From JBBDWK01 sp040902885 (lineage in GTDB: Bacteria > Acidobacteriota > Terriglobia > Bryobacterales > Bryobacteraceae): 20,139 nt of DNA. Of this stretch, positions 1 through 6,627 are shown piece after piece. The notes below the pieces were generated by a model that worked only from the letters and a program-made list of their open reading frames with translations, was not told the origin of the DNA and did not search any database. Made by a program: the position numbers and the translations under genes. Each line of letters starts with the position of its first letter. Position 1 is the stretch's first letter. The stretch covers positions 1 to 20,139 of the forward strand of contig JBBDWK010000072.1 in NCBI GenBank assembly GCA_040902885.1, read 5' to 3'.

Positions 1-252
1 GTGTGGGACCTGGAGACCGGCCGCGAACTGCGCACCCTGGAAGGCCATTCTCATCGGGTCACTGGCGTGGCGGTGACGCCGGACAGCAAGCGCGCGGTTT
101 CCGCGTCTGAGGACAACACGCTGAAGGTGTGGGACCTGGAGACCGGCCGCGAACTGCGCACCCTGGAAGGCCATTCTCATCAGGTCACTGGCGTGGCGGT
201 GACGCCGGACGGCAAGCGGGCGGTTTCCGCGTCTGAGGACAAAACGCTCAAG
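1..252 (+). repeat. Two tandem 126-bp WD40-coding repeats, about 96% identical
   Basis: Bases 1-126 and 127-252 are two in-frame copies of the same 42-codon unit. Aligned by eye they differ at five bases (for example CGG/CAG in the codon after CAT, AGC/GGC, AAC/AAA). A third, divergent unit starts at 253. Such nucleotide identity shows recent duplication or gene conversion of propeller blades. More copies probably lie upstream of the window. Confidence 0.9.
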
Positions 253-426
253 CTGTGGGACCTGGACACCGGCCTGGTCATCGCCACATTTTATTGCGAC
301 GCGTCCGCGCTGTGCTGCGTGTTTATCGATGAGCGGCGCATCGTTGCCGGCGACGCAGGCGGCCGCGTGTATATCCTCTCGCTGGAGGAGGAAGCTTTAC
401 AGAACAGCGCAGGCAGTAACGATTAA
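1..426 (+). CDS. WD40 repeat protein, C-terminal fragment (5' end outside the window)
   Basis: The reading frame is open from the first base and stops at 424-426, so only the last 141 residues of a larger protein are visible. It holds two near-identical 42-residue WD40 units, each with a GH dipeptide (LEGHSH) and a WD dipeptide (VWDLETG), followed by a divergent closing blade (LWDLDTG...CDASALCCVF...VAGDAGGRVYILSLEE). WD40 blades fold into a beta-propeller used as a protein-binding or sensing scaffold. In bacteria this kind of closing blade often ends multidomain proteins with N-terminal NACHT/NB-ARC, TIR, caspase-like or kinase domains, but no such domain can be seen here, so the function of the whole protein is open. 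The GTG at position 1 is a codon inside the gene, not a start. Confidence 0.9.
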   Translation: MWDLETGRELRTLEGHSHRVTGVAVTPDSKRAVSASEDNTLKVWDLETGRELRTLEGHSHQVTGVAVTPDGKRAVSASEDKTLKLWDLDTGLVIATFYCDASALCCVFIDERRIVAGDAGGRVYILSLEEEALQNSAGSND

Positions 427-500
427 ACTCCACCGGATACGCCGCGCGGCTTAAAGTTGGTCGGAAGCGGCTTCCGCACGGACCCGCTTGCGGTATCTTG

Positions 501-1415
501 ATGTTGATGACACGACGCACCGCATTGCAGACTATCGCCGCAACGCTGGCAGCGGGGCAAACATCGTCCCGCGCGGAGTTTCAGATTACGTGCATGACGA
601 TTCCCTTCCAGCAGTTCTCATTCGAGCGCGGAGTCAAAGGCGTGGCCGCCGCTGGCTTCCGCTACATCGCGTGGGGGCCCAATCAGACGGATACGGCCAA
701 ACGGCGCGCCGAAACGATCGCCCTGGACGCGCCCCCTGGCCGTGCCCGGGAGCTGCTGCGTATTTGCCGGGATGCCGGTCTCGAAACCGTCCTGATGTTT
801 GCGTCCTTTTATCCGGAGAATCCGGGCGCTACGGCTGCGTACAAGAAAAGGATCGATCAAGCGCAGGACGCAGGCATTCCCAATCTGCTGGCATTCGGTT
901 CCCCGAAGTCCACCGCCGAACACCGCGAGGCCTTCCTTCGCACGCTGCGGGAGATCGCCGATCACGCACGGCAGGCGAAGGTCGCCATCGCCGTGAAGCA
1001 GCACGGCGGTGTCACGGCAAATGGCGCGCTGACCGCGTCCGTTGTCCGCGAGGCGAATCATCCGAGCGTCGTCGTCTTCTACGACGCGGGCAACACCTGG
1101 TGGTATGACAATACCGACGCCAACGCCGATTTTGCGAAATGCGCTCCCATGACTCGCGGCTTCGCGATCAAAGATTTTCGCGCTTTCGATGGGCGGCGGG
1201 CCGCCTGCGGTGCGGGCTATGGGCAAACAGATCACTACGCGATGCTGGGGTCCGTCGTTAACAACGGCGGACAGATCCCGCTTTGCTGCGAAAATATTTC
1301 GGAACCATTCGTCCCCCGGCCGGACTCGCCGGAAGCGGTCGAATCGCTCGCTCGGCGATCGAAGGAATTCCTCGATACAGTGGTCCGCGGCATTACTTTC
1401 GTGCCGAAAGGATGA
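501..1415 (+). CDS. Exported sugar phosphate isomerase/epimerase-like TIM barrel protein
   Basis: A 304-residue protein. Its N-terminus (TRRTALQTIAATLAAG) has twin arginines followed by a hydrophobic stretch, a Tat-type signal, so it probably acts in the periplasm. The rest fits the xylose-isomerase-like TIM barrel superfamily (AP endonuclease family 2 / IolE-like): a K-Q-H strand (K166, H168), FYDAGN (D195), IKDFR (K224) and a late Glu in CCEN (E264) sit where these families put metal or substrate ligands. Members isomerise or epimerise sugars, inositols and hydroxypyruvate; the substrate cannot be told from sequence. ATG 501 was chosen; TTG 498 and ATG 507 are alternatives, and no good Shine-Dalgarno sequence is visible. 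It lies 74 bp after the WD40 gene, with no sign that the two work together. Confidence 0.85.
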   Translation: MLMTRRTALQTIAATLAAGQTSSRAEFQITCMTIPFQQFSFERGVKGVAAAGFRYIAWGPNQTDTAKRRAETIALDAPPGRARELLRICRDAGLETVLMFASFYPENPGATAAYKKRIDQAQDAGIPNLLAFGSPKSTAEHREAFLRTLREIADHARQAKVAIAVKQHGGVTANGALTASVVREANHPSVVVFYDAGNTWWYDNTDANADFAKCAPMTRGFAIKDFRAFDGRRAACGAGYGQTDHYAMLGSVVNNGGQIPLCCENISEPFVPRPDSPEAVESLARRSKEFLDTVVRGITFVPKG

Positions 1416-1492
1416 GACGTGCGGGGATGCGTCCCTCCACCTACGACGTGAAGCGAAGGCAGAGAGAGAGCTGACAGACATAGAATCAAACC

Positions 1493-2206
1493 ATGGCTTC
1501 GGGCCCGCCGCCGCTCACCGAAAAGGAATACTGGCGAGACTATGACATCATCCGCAACGGTGTGGCCGCCGCGATGGTGAGTTGCTACACCCATCGAACA
1601 ATCAATCGCATTGCTGCGAGCGATCGTAAGATCGCCCAGAAGCTGAATCGAACGCCGGATTTTTGGCGAATTACATCCTTTAGCCTACACTCCACTCTAT
1701 TCATTGTTTTGGCGCGCCTTCTCGAACATGACGACAAGGTTCACTCTGTTCACCAGCTTCTCAACGCGACGATAGGCCACCCGGAGTTCTTCAGTAAGCA
1801 AGCGCTCCGGGCACGGAAGCTCAGCAACCCAGGCACTGAGCCAAACCCGCCGTGGCTGGATGAGTATGTTCAAAATGCATGGGAGCCAAGCACACTGGAC
1901 TTGCGGGCGCTAAAGAAAGCTCTCGCTCCTCACAAGGCGAAATTCGACGACATCTACAGGCCGATCCGCCACCAGATCGCGCACACCATCTTCAAGGACG
2001 AGCACTCAATCTCTGCTCTCTACAGCAAGACATTGAAGACGGACATCGACGAGATCCTCTGCTTCCTTTACAACCTGATAGGGGCAATCTGGGAAATTGG
2101 TTTCAACGCGCGGCCGCCGGATCTGAATGGCGATAAGCATGGATATGCCCAGCGCGTCGCCGAGATTAGCAAAGACACTGAGACGCTGCTTCGCTCACTT
2201 GGATAG
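1493..2206 (+). CDS. HEPN-domain protein, AbiU2-like (putative RNase/defence)
   Basis: A 237-residue, mostly alpha-helical soluble protein with no signal peptide. The first half (FWRITSFSLHSTLFIVLARLLEH, about 57-79, and nearby helices) resembles AbiU2-type HEPN proteins. Near residue 159 it carries R-H-Q-I-A-H, the Rx4H motif of HEPN ribonucleases, in the helix where HEPN proteins place it; R159 and H164 would be catalytic. HEPN proteins cleave RNA in toxin-antitoxin, abortive-infection and CRISPR effector systems. No obvious cognate antitoxin (MNT nucleotidyltransferase) lies beside it. Base composition is visibly more AT-rich than the neighbours, consistent with transfer. The ATG at 1493 has only a weak purine-rich (GAGAG) upstream stretch. 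Family assignment is by pattern and not proven. Confidence 0.7.
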   Translation: MASGPPPLTEKEYWRDYDIIRNGVAAAMVSCYTHRTINRIAASDRKIAQKLNRTPDFWRITSFSLHSTLFIVLARLLEHDDKVHSVHQLLNATIGHPEFFSKQALRARKLSNPGTEPNPPWLDEYVQNAWEPSTLDLRALKKALAPHKAKFDDIYRPIRHQIAHTIFKDEHSISALYSKTLKTDIDEILCFLYNLIGAIWEIGFNARPPDLNGDKHGYAQRVAEISKDTETLLRSLG

Positions 2207-2631
2207 CGTACAGAAGGAGGCCGGTGCACGAGTGATGCGGAAATCGCTCAAGTCGCTGCTCACCCGCCGGTTATCACGGTGGCTTGAATCGCTTCTCCAG
2301 TTGATGGTCAAGAAGAACGGCAACCCTGCTCGAACCTGTCACAGACGCGGAATTGGTCCGCACTGCCGAGCGCTCCCCTGGTCCGCGGCACGACCCCCTG
2401 GTCGGGCCTCTCCGGTTACAGCGAAAGCCGAACAAGGACGTCCGGCGCGGCCCAGGGGGACCGGCCACAAGCGTTAACTGAAGATTCCAACTTCGGAACT
2501 TTGAGCTGGCCCACCCCACCTGCTGACGAAGATAACCAAAACAGTCCCGCCAGGTAGACGTGTCGTTTTCGAGGCATTTGATTACTACAGCCTGACGCAG
2601 CCTAAAACGAGCACCTTGTGTGAGCCTCGCC
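2207..2631. other. Gene-free stretch between the HEPN gene and the toxin-antitoxin cassette
   Basis: About 425 bp with no convincing coding sequence on either strand: open frames here are low-complexity, Arg/Pro/Ala-rich and without recognisable motifs. It contains a short direct repeat (CCCTGGTC twice, within about 2375-2405) with a small GACC/GGTC inverted repeat. It may be debris of earlier insertions, but no mobile-element end is recognisable. Confidence 0.5.
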
Positions 2632-2695
2632 GGCTAACGGCCAGGCGAACCGGAAAGCCGTTGTTTGGCACGTCCGGTTGAGCGACGTGTTAGGC
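2632..2695 (-). repeat. attC-like (59-base element) integron recombination site
   Basis: Read on the minus strand, this 64-bp stretch begins with GCCTAAC (matching the RYYYAAC core) and ends with GTTAGCC, complementary to it except at one base and one base off the GTTRRRY consensus. Inside, AACCGGA (plus coordinates 2673-2679) pairs with TCCGGTT (2648-2654). Nested imperfect inverted repeats of this size, located at the 3' end of a small gene, are the layout of integron cassette attC sites (usual length about 57-141 bp). No integrase or second clear attC is visible, so it could be a stray or decayed site. Confidence 0.6.
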
Positions 2696-2909
2696 GTGCA
2701 GTGGTCGCTGCAACCTCCAGAAGCCCCCGCAGTGCCTCATTGACCGCCACATCATTTGGGAATGCTTTGGCAACCTCGGGTTCAAGTACGACGACGTTCG
2801 TTTCTGCCGCGACCCGTGCGGCGTACTTTCCACGCACGAGATCGCCAAAGTCCGAGCGCTTGTACTCCGATCGAAGCTCGTCAATCGCCTTCCGCTTGGC
2901 CTTCTTCAT
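2634..2909 (-). CDS. Antitoxin partner of the BrnT-type toxin
   Basis: A 91-residue basic protein beginning MKKAKRKAIDELRSEY, whose start (ATG at 2909) overlaps the end of brnT by 29 bp, the usual toxin-then-antitoxin order of BrnTA pairs. The body (YKRSDFGDLVRGKYA...VVVLEPEVAKAFPNDVAVNEALRGLL, about 16-65) resembles the DNA-binding antitoxin/CopG-like proteins coded after BrnT; it should neutralise the toxin and repress the operon. The last 20 residues (72-91, Arg/Ser-rich) are coded entirely by the attC-like site, so the original stop has probably been lost or the gene reads into the recombination site. An in-frame upstream start would lengthen it by 19 residues but would invade brnT further. 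Confidence 0.75.
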   Translation of the reverse strand: MKKAKRKAIDELRSEYKRSDFGDLVRGKYAARVAAETNVVVLEPEVAKAFPNDVAVNEALRGLLEVAATTARLTRRSTGRAKQRLSGSPGR

Positions 2910-3168
2910 AAATCCGCCGTTCCTTCCTCGTCGCCAGACGAGCACTGATGATGCGAATGTTATCACCTTCCTCCGTGTGAGCCACTACCAAAAGGCGGCT
3001 CCGGCCCGAAATGCCAAAGGTCACGAAACGCCACTCCCCGACGGAATGGTCTGGGTCGGAGCCCGTAGCCGAGAGCTCATCGCGGAAGACGGTGGAGGCC
3101 TCCTCAAAGGACACGCCATGCTTCTTGAAATTGGCGCGTGCCTTCTTCGCATCCCAAGAGAATCTCAA
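2881..3168 (-). CDS. brnT: BrnT family toxin (RelE-like ribonuclease)
   Basis: A 95-residue protein with the full BrnT signature in order: F-x-WD-x-KA-x3-N-x2-KHGVSFEEA (3-24), VF-D (27-30), the D-x-HS...E-R-F segment (40-48), G-x-S-GR-LLVV (52-62) and the closing IRIISARLATRKERRIYE (71-88). BrnT toxins are RelE-like mRNA-cleaving ribonucleases held in check by the downstream antitoxin. The start is uncertain: TTG at 3168 fits the family length, there is no in-frame ATG nearby, and no clear ribosome-binding site precedes it. The frame stays open upstream for about 30 codons to a stop, which could also be coding. Confidence 0.85.
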   Translation of the reverse strand: MRFSWDAKKARANFKKHGVSFEEASTVFRDELSATGSDPDHSVGEWRFVTFGISGRSRLLVVAHTEEGDNIRIISARLATRKERRIYEEGQAEGD

Positions 3169-3372
3169 GGAGCCATTGTACTCACCGAAGGCCTTCCACC
3201 GGGCATGTGCGACAATCGGAAAGGCTCGTTGGCTTCATCGTAGCCAAGCAAGCGGTTGGGGGAAGAAATCCCGTCTCGGATGCTGGAAGGAGAACGCAGG
3301 TTCCAGCCTTTTTGCCGAACAAAGCCAATTTGGGGGTTCGCTCTCTGAAATCTGGCGTTTAGGTCCCTAATA
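3169..3372. other. Gene-free spacer upstream of brnT, with hairpins
   Basis: Together with the inverted repeat and promoter that follow, 378 bp separate brnT from iscR. It contains a 6-bp stem TTGGCT/AGCCAA (3229-3247) and a terminator-like hairpin (reported separately). No coding sequence with recognisable features was found on either strand. No clear brnT promoter or second attC site could be picked out. Confidence 0.5.
3282..3313 (+). terminator. Possible rho-independent terminator
   Basis: A perfect 7-bp stem GCTGGAA (3282-3288) / TTCCAGC (3301-3307) with a 12-nt loop is followed one base later by five T residues (3309-3313). The orientation would stop plus-strand transcription before the isc promoter. 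On the minus strand no T-run follows the stem. The large loop makes it weaker than a canonical terminator. Confidence 0.45.
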
Positions 3373-3470
3373 CGACCGTTCGGGTCCTGATTTCTCCCAT
3401 TCGGCGCGGAGGGCTTTGGCCTCCCCGCCGCCTTTCCGTTATATTGGGGGAATCAGGACGTATCTGGTCG
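3373..3470. repeat. 98-bp two-tier long inverted repeat upstream of iscR
   Basis: Three nested stems share one axis. Outer: CGACC (3373-3377) with GGTCG (3466-3470). Middle: GTCCTGATT (3384-3392) with AATCAGGAC (3451-3459), nine perfect pairs, continuing past one bulged T through C-T-C-C-C-A (3394-3399) against 3445-3450. Inner: GGCG-C-GGAGG (3403-3412) with CCTCC-C-CGCC (3420-3429), one symmetric mismatch and a short loop. It lies entirely upstream of the proposed iscR promoter, so it is probably not part of the iscR leader. It looks like a REP/MITE-type palindromic element or a structured RNA. No target-site duplication could be identified. Confidence 0.7.
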
Positions 3471-3482
3471 CCATTTAATCCC

Positions 3483-3512
3483 TTGACTTCATTGGACATT
3501 TGGCTTTACACT
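3483..3512 (+). promoter_or_regulatory. Putative sigma-70 promoter of the isc operon
   Basis: TTGACT (3483-3488) and TACACT (3507-3512) are separated by 18 bp, giving a start site near 3519 and a leader of about 28 nt before iscR. IscR normally represses its own operon, but no convincing IscR type 1 palindrome is visible around these boxes. Confidence 0.5.
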
Positions 3513-3546
3513 GAATATGCGATCAAATGAGTCCTAGATCTTTTAG

Positions 3547-4026
3547 ATGCTAAAGCTAAGCAAGAAAGCGGATTACGGCCTGATCGCCTTGAAGCATCTG
3601 GCGGCCGCCAGCAACGGCGGCAGTTGCAGCGCCAAGGAGATCGCGGACGCCTATGGTATTCCATCGCCGCTGCTGGCAAAAATTTTGCAGAAGCTCACCC
3701 GGGCGGGCCTGTTGCGGTCCCTCGCCGGGACCAACGGCGGCTACCGACTGGCGCGTCCTCCGGCCAGCATCAGCGCGCTCGAGGTGATCCGGACCATCGA
3801 CGGTCCTATCATTCTGACGGCGTGCTTTACGGCACATGGTCAGTGCGACCAGTCGGTCAAATGCAGCGTCCGCGAGCCCTTGCGAAAGGTGCATGAGGGA
3901 ATTTTGAAGCTGCTGGATTCGATTACGATTTCGGAGATGTCCAAAACGGACGAGCCTGAGCCGCGGGCCGCGCACGAATGTTCGAGCGCGCTCGGGGAGC
4001 CGGCCGGGACATTGCATGTTCTCTAA
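3547..4026 (+). CDS. iscR: Rrf2-family Fe-S-sensing transcriptional regulator IscR
   Basis: A 159-residue Rrf2 protein. Residues 1-65 form the winged helix (LSKKADYGLIALKHLA, AKEIADAYGIPSPLLAKILQKL, LLRSLAGTNGGYRLAR), followed by the long helix beginning ALEVIRTIDGP. The cluster-binding loop has three cysteines, C93-x6-C100-x5-C106, close to the C-x5-C-x5-C of E. coli IscR, so a [2Fe-2S] cluster is expected. As the first gene of the operon, it most likely adjusts isc expression to Fe-S demand. The C-terminal tail from about residue 130 is charged and not conserved in the family. Only 9 bp separate it from iscS. Confidence 0.9.
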   Translation: MLKLSKKADYGLIALKHLAAASNGGSCSAKEIADAYGIPSPLLAKILQKLTRAGLLRSLAGTNGGYRLARPPASISALEVIRTIDGPIILTACFTAHGQCDQSVKCSVREPLRKVHEGILKLLDSITISEMSKTDEPEPRAAHECSSALGEPAGTLHVL

Positions 4027-4035
4027 GGGAATGAG

Positions 4036-5259
4036 ATGAAGACGCCAATTTATTTCGATAACCACGCCACAACGCCAATGGACCCGCGGGTCCTGCAAGC
4101 CATGCTGCCCTACTTCAGCGAGAAGTTCGGGAATGCGGCAAGCCGGAACCACGCCTTTGGCTGGGAAGCGGAAAAGGCCGTGGATGATGCCCGCAAGAAT
4201 ATCGCCGATCTGATCGGCGCCAACCCCAAGGAAATTATCTTCACCAGCGGGGCCACCGAATCCAACAATCTGGCGATCAAGGGCGTGGCCGAGATGTATG
4301 CCGAAAAGGGCAACCACATCATCACCGCGGCGACCGAGCACAAAGCCGTTCTCGATACCTGCAAGAAGCTCGAAAAGCACGGCTGCCGGATCACGTATCT
4401 GCCGGTGAAGGCCGATGGTTTGGTGGATCTCGACATGCTGCGGTCGGCCATCTCGTCCGACACCATCCTCATTACGATCATGTACGCCAACAACGAGATT
4501 GGCGTGGTCCAGCCCATCGCCGAGATCGGCAAAATCGCCAGGGAACGCGGCGTGCTGTTCCATACGGACGGCGTCCAGGCGGTCGGCAAAGTCCCGGTGG
4601 ACGTGATGAAAGACAACGTCGACCTGATGTCGATCACGGCGCACAAGATCTACGGCCCGAAGGGCGTGGGCGCCTTGTATGTCCGCCGGCGCAACCCGCG
4701 CGTGCAGATTACCTCCCAGATGGATGGCGGCGGGCACGAGCGCGGCATGCGCTCCGGCACTTTGAATGTCGCCGGAATCGTCGGTCTGGGCGAGGCTTGC
4801 GCCATTGCGAAACGGGAGATGGCGGAAGAGAGCCGGCGCCTGAGTTTCCTCCGCGACAAGCTGAAGGCCAGATTCGAAAGCGAACTGGACGAGATTTTCA
4901 TCAACGGAACCATGGAGTCCCGGCTGCCTCACAACCTGAACATGAGCTTCGCGTATGTTGAGGGCGAGTCGCTGCTCATGGGCATTCACGACGTGGCCGT
5001 ATCCAGCGGATCGGCCTGCACGTCGGCGACTCTCGAGCCCAGCTATGTGCTGAAGGCGCTCGGAGTCGGAGACGATTTGGCGCACACCTCCATCCGTTTC
5101 GGCCTCGGCCGCTTCAACACGGAAGAGGAAGTGGATTACGTGGCCAGCCGGGTGATTGAGGTCGTCCGGAAACTGCGCGACCTCTCGCCGCTCTACGAGA
5201 TGGCCAAGGAAGGCGTGGATTTGAGCAAGGTGCAGTGGGCGGCCGAACCGGCGCACTAG
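4036..5259 (+). CDS. iscS: Cysteine desulfurase IscS
   Basis: A 407-residue class V aminotransferase-fold PLP enzyme, close to the 404 residues of E. coli IscS. It takes sulfur from L-cysteine as a persulfide and passes it to IscU, giving alanine. Visible landmarks: YFDNHATTP at the N-terminus, TSGATESNN (70-78), the catalytic region ATEHKAV (H102), the PLP lysine in SITAHKIYGPKG (K204), RSGTLN (239-244) and the mobile-loop active cysteine in SSGSACTSATLEPSYVL (C328). The long SSGSACTS loop marks group I (IscS/NifS), not SufS. IscS could also supply sulfur for tRNA thiolation. It sits directly between its regulator and scaffold genes. Confidence 0.97.
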   Translation: MKTPIYFDNHATTPMDPRVLQAMLPYFSEKFGNAASRNHAFGWEAEKAVDDARKNIADLIGANPKEIIFTSGATESNNLAIKGVAEMYAEKGNHIITAATEHKAVLDTCKKLEKHGCRITYLPVKADGLVDLDMLRSAISSDTILITIMYANNEIGVVQPIAEIGKIARERGVLFHTDGVQAVGKVPVDVMKDNVDLMSITAHKIYGPKGVGALYVRRRNPRVQITSQMDGGGHERGMRSGTLNVAGIVGLGEACAIAKREMAEESRRLSFLRDKLKARFESELDEIFINGTMESRLPHNLNMSFAYVEGESLLMGIHDVAVSSGSACTSATLEPSYVLKALGVGDDLAHTSIRFGLGRFNTEEEVDYVASRVIEVVRKLRDLSPLYEMAKEGVDLSKVQWAAEPAH

Positions 5260-5289
5260 CCGCAAGAGATTCTGAGGAGACACAATCAA

Positions 5290-5706
5290 ATGGCATATTC
5301 GAACAAAGTTCTCGATCACTACAACAATCCGCGAAACGTCGGATCGATGGATAAGAGCGATCCCAGCGTTGGCACCGGCATGGTGGGCGCTCCCGAGTGC
5401 GGGGACGTCATGAAACTGCAAGTCAAGGTGGACGAGAGCACCGGCCTCATCGAGGACGCCAAGTTCAAGACCTTCGGCTGCGGCAGCGCCATCGCCAGCT
5501 CGTCCCTCGCCACGGAATGGCTGAAGGGCAAGACCGTGGACGAAGCGCTGAAGATCAAGAACACGGATATCGTGAACGAGCTCAGCCTGCCGCCGGTGAA
5601 GATTCACTGTTCGGTCCTGGCCGAGGACGCGATCCGGGCGGCCATCGGCGATTACAAGAAGAAGCAGACGAAGGTTCCGGTGGCCCAGGAGTCGAGCGTC
5701 GCCTGA
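5290..5706 (+). CDS. iscU: Fe-S cluster assembly scaffold IscU
   Basis: A 138-residue scaffold on which [2Fe-2S] clusters are built from IscS sulfur. All expected ligands are visible: C37 and D39 in APECGDVM, C64 in FGCGSAIASSS, and H106-C107 in KIHCSVLAEDA. The chaperone recognition motif LPPVK (100-104), bound by HscA, is intact and fits the hscBA genes downstream. A good Shine-Dalgarno (GAGGAG, about 5274-5279) precedes the ATG. The C-terminal tail after residue 124 is a short extension. Confidence 0.97.
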   Translation: MAYSNKVLDHYNNPRNVGSMDKSDPSVGTGMVGAPECGDVMKLQVKVDESTGLIEDAKFKTFGCGSAIASSSLATEWLKGKTVDEALKIKNTDIVNELSLPPVKIHCSVLAEDAIRAAIGDYKKKQTKVPVAQESSVA

Positions 5707-5729
5707 CGGCGGCGCGGAACGGAGAGCCA

Positions 5730-6056
5730 ATGGAAATTCAAGTTACTCCGAAGGCCATTCAGAAGATCAAGCAGACGCTGGAGCGCGAGGGCGTTACCGG
5801 CGGCGGTCTTCGCCTCGGCGTTCTTGGCGGCGGCTGCTCCGGCCTCAGCTATCAGTTCAAGTTTGAGACCCGGGAGCGCGCCACCGATAAAATCTTCCAC
5901 TTCGACGGCGTCAAGGTCCTGGTCGATCCCAAAAGCATGCTCTATTTGCACGGCATGACTCTCGACTACAAGGAGTCGCTGATGCAGAGCGGGTTCGTCT
6001 TCGAGAACCCGAACGCGACGAAGAGTTGTGGCTGCGGAACGTCCTTTGCGGCCTGA
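5730..6056 (+). CDS. iscA: Fe-S assembly A-type carrier IscA
   Basis: A 108-residue A-type carrier (HesB/IscA family) that receives clusters or iron and delivers them to apoproteins. The three invariant cysteines are present: C36 in GGGCSGLSY and C100/C102 in the C-terminal SCGCGTSF. Length matches the 107 residues of E. coli IscA. The start ATG at 5730 is preceded by GGAG at 5721-5724. The gene lies 23 bp after iscU, and its end overlaps hscB by 29 bp, suggesting translational coupling. Confidence 0.96.
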   Translation: MEIQVTPKAIQKIKQTLEREGVTGGGLRLGVLGGGCSGLSYQFKFETRERATDKIFHFDGVKVLVDPKSMLYLHGMTLDYKESLMQSGFVFENPNATKSCGCGTSFAA

Positions 6057-6627
6057 CGCGTCGCTGCCGGAACTGGGGGCCGACTACTTCGAATTTCTCG
6101 GATTGGAGCGCCGGCTGAATCTTGACTCCTCGGAGATGGAGAGGCGCTTTTACGCTCTGAGCCGGCAGTTGCACCCGGATCGCTTCGTCCGCCGCGGCGA
6201 AAAGGAGCGGCAGTACTCGCTCGATGCGACCGCGGTTCTCAATGACGCCTACCGCACGCTGAAAGATCCCATCGCGCGCGCCGAATACCTTTTGAAGCTG
6301 AACGGCTTCGATATCGGGGAACAAAGATCCTCGAATGTGCCGCCCGAATTGCTTGAAGAGGTTTTCGACCTGAACATGGCGCTGGAGGAGTTGCGGCACG
6401 GCGATGAAGAGGCCCGCCCCCAGCTCGAAGCGGCCCACCGGCGGTTCCTCGAAATGCGAGACTCCATCGACCGCGAGTTGGCCCTGAACTTTGCGGAGTA
6501 CGACCGCGCCGGCGAGCGCGATGTGCTCGTTCAGATCCGCGCCATCCTCAACCGGCGCCGCTATATCCGTAACCTGGTGGGCGAAGTGGAAAAGGAACTG
6601 GAACCCGATGTCCGTCTTTCAGATTGA
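6028..6627 (+). CDS. hscB: Fe-S co-chaperone HscB (J-domain protein)
   Basis: A 199-residue J-domain co-chaperone that brings IscU to HscA and stimulates its ATPase. The J domain spans about residues 18-90 with HPD at 49-51 (RQLHPDRF), followed by LNDAYRTLKDPIARAEYLL, typical of HscB. The C-terminal three-helix domain that binds IscU covers about 105-190 (PPELLEEVFDLNMALEEL...). GTG at 6028, inside iscA, is the only reasonable start before the J domain; an ATG is lacking. E. coli HscB has 171 residues, and the extra length here is at both ends. Its stop lies 20 bp inside hscA. Confidence 0.93.
   Translation: MAAERPLRPDASLPELGADYFEFLGLERRLNLDSSEMERRFYALSRQLHPDRFVRRGEKERQYSLDATAVLNDAYRTLKDPIARAEYLLKLNGFDIGEQRSSNVPPELLEEVFDLNMALEELRHGDEEARPQLEAAHRRFLEMRDSIDRELALNFAEYDRAGERDVLVQIRAILNRRRYIRNLVGEVEKELEPDVRLSD

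Noticed and set aside
1..252. Tandem repeats as a possible CRISPR-like or satellite array
   Set aside because: The units are contiguous, in frame, and encode WD40 blades; there are no spacers.
2127..2477. A 116-codon plus-strand frame after the HEPN gene
   Set aside because: It overlaps the HEPN 3' end, turns low-complexity and Arg/Pro-rich, and has no ribosome-binding site or motif.
2690..2884. A second minus-strand frame within the antitoxin region
   Set aside because: It is another frame of the antitoxin gene; the antitoxin frame matches the expected family and overlaps brnT in the usual way.
3471..3546. An IscR type 1 binding palindrome at the isc promoter
   Set aside because: Only a loose half-site-like CCCTTGACT was seen; the second half does not match.
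3556..5730. A 724-codon open frame on the minus strand
   Set aside because: It is antisense to iscR, iscS and iscU, which are unmistakable. It is His/Arg/Val/Gly-rich without any domain, as expected of a high-GC codon-usage shadow.
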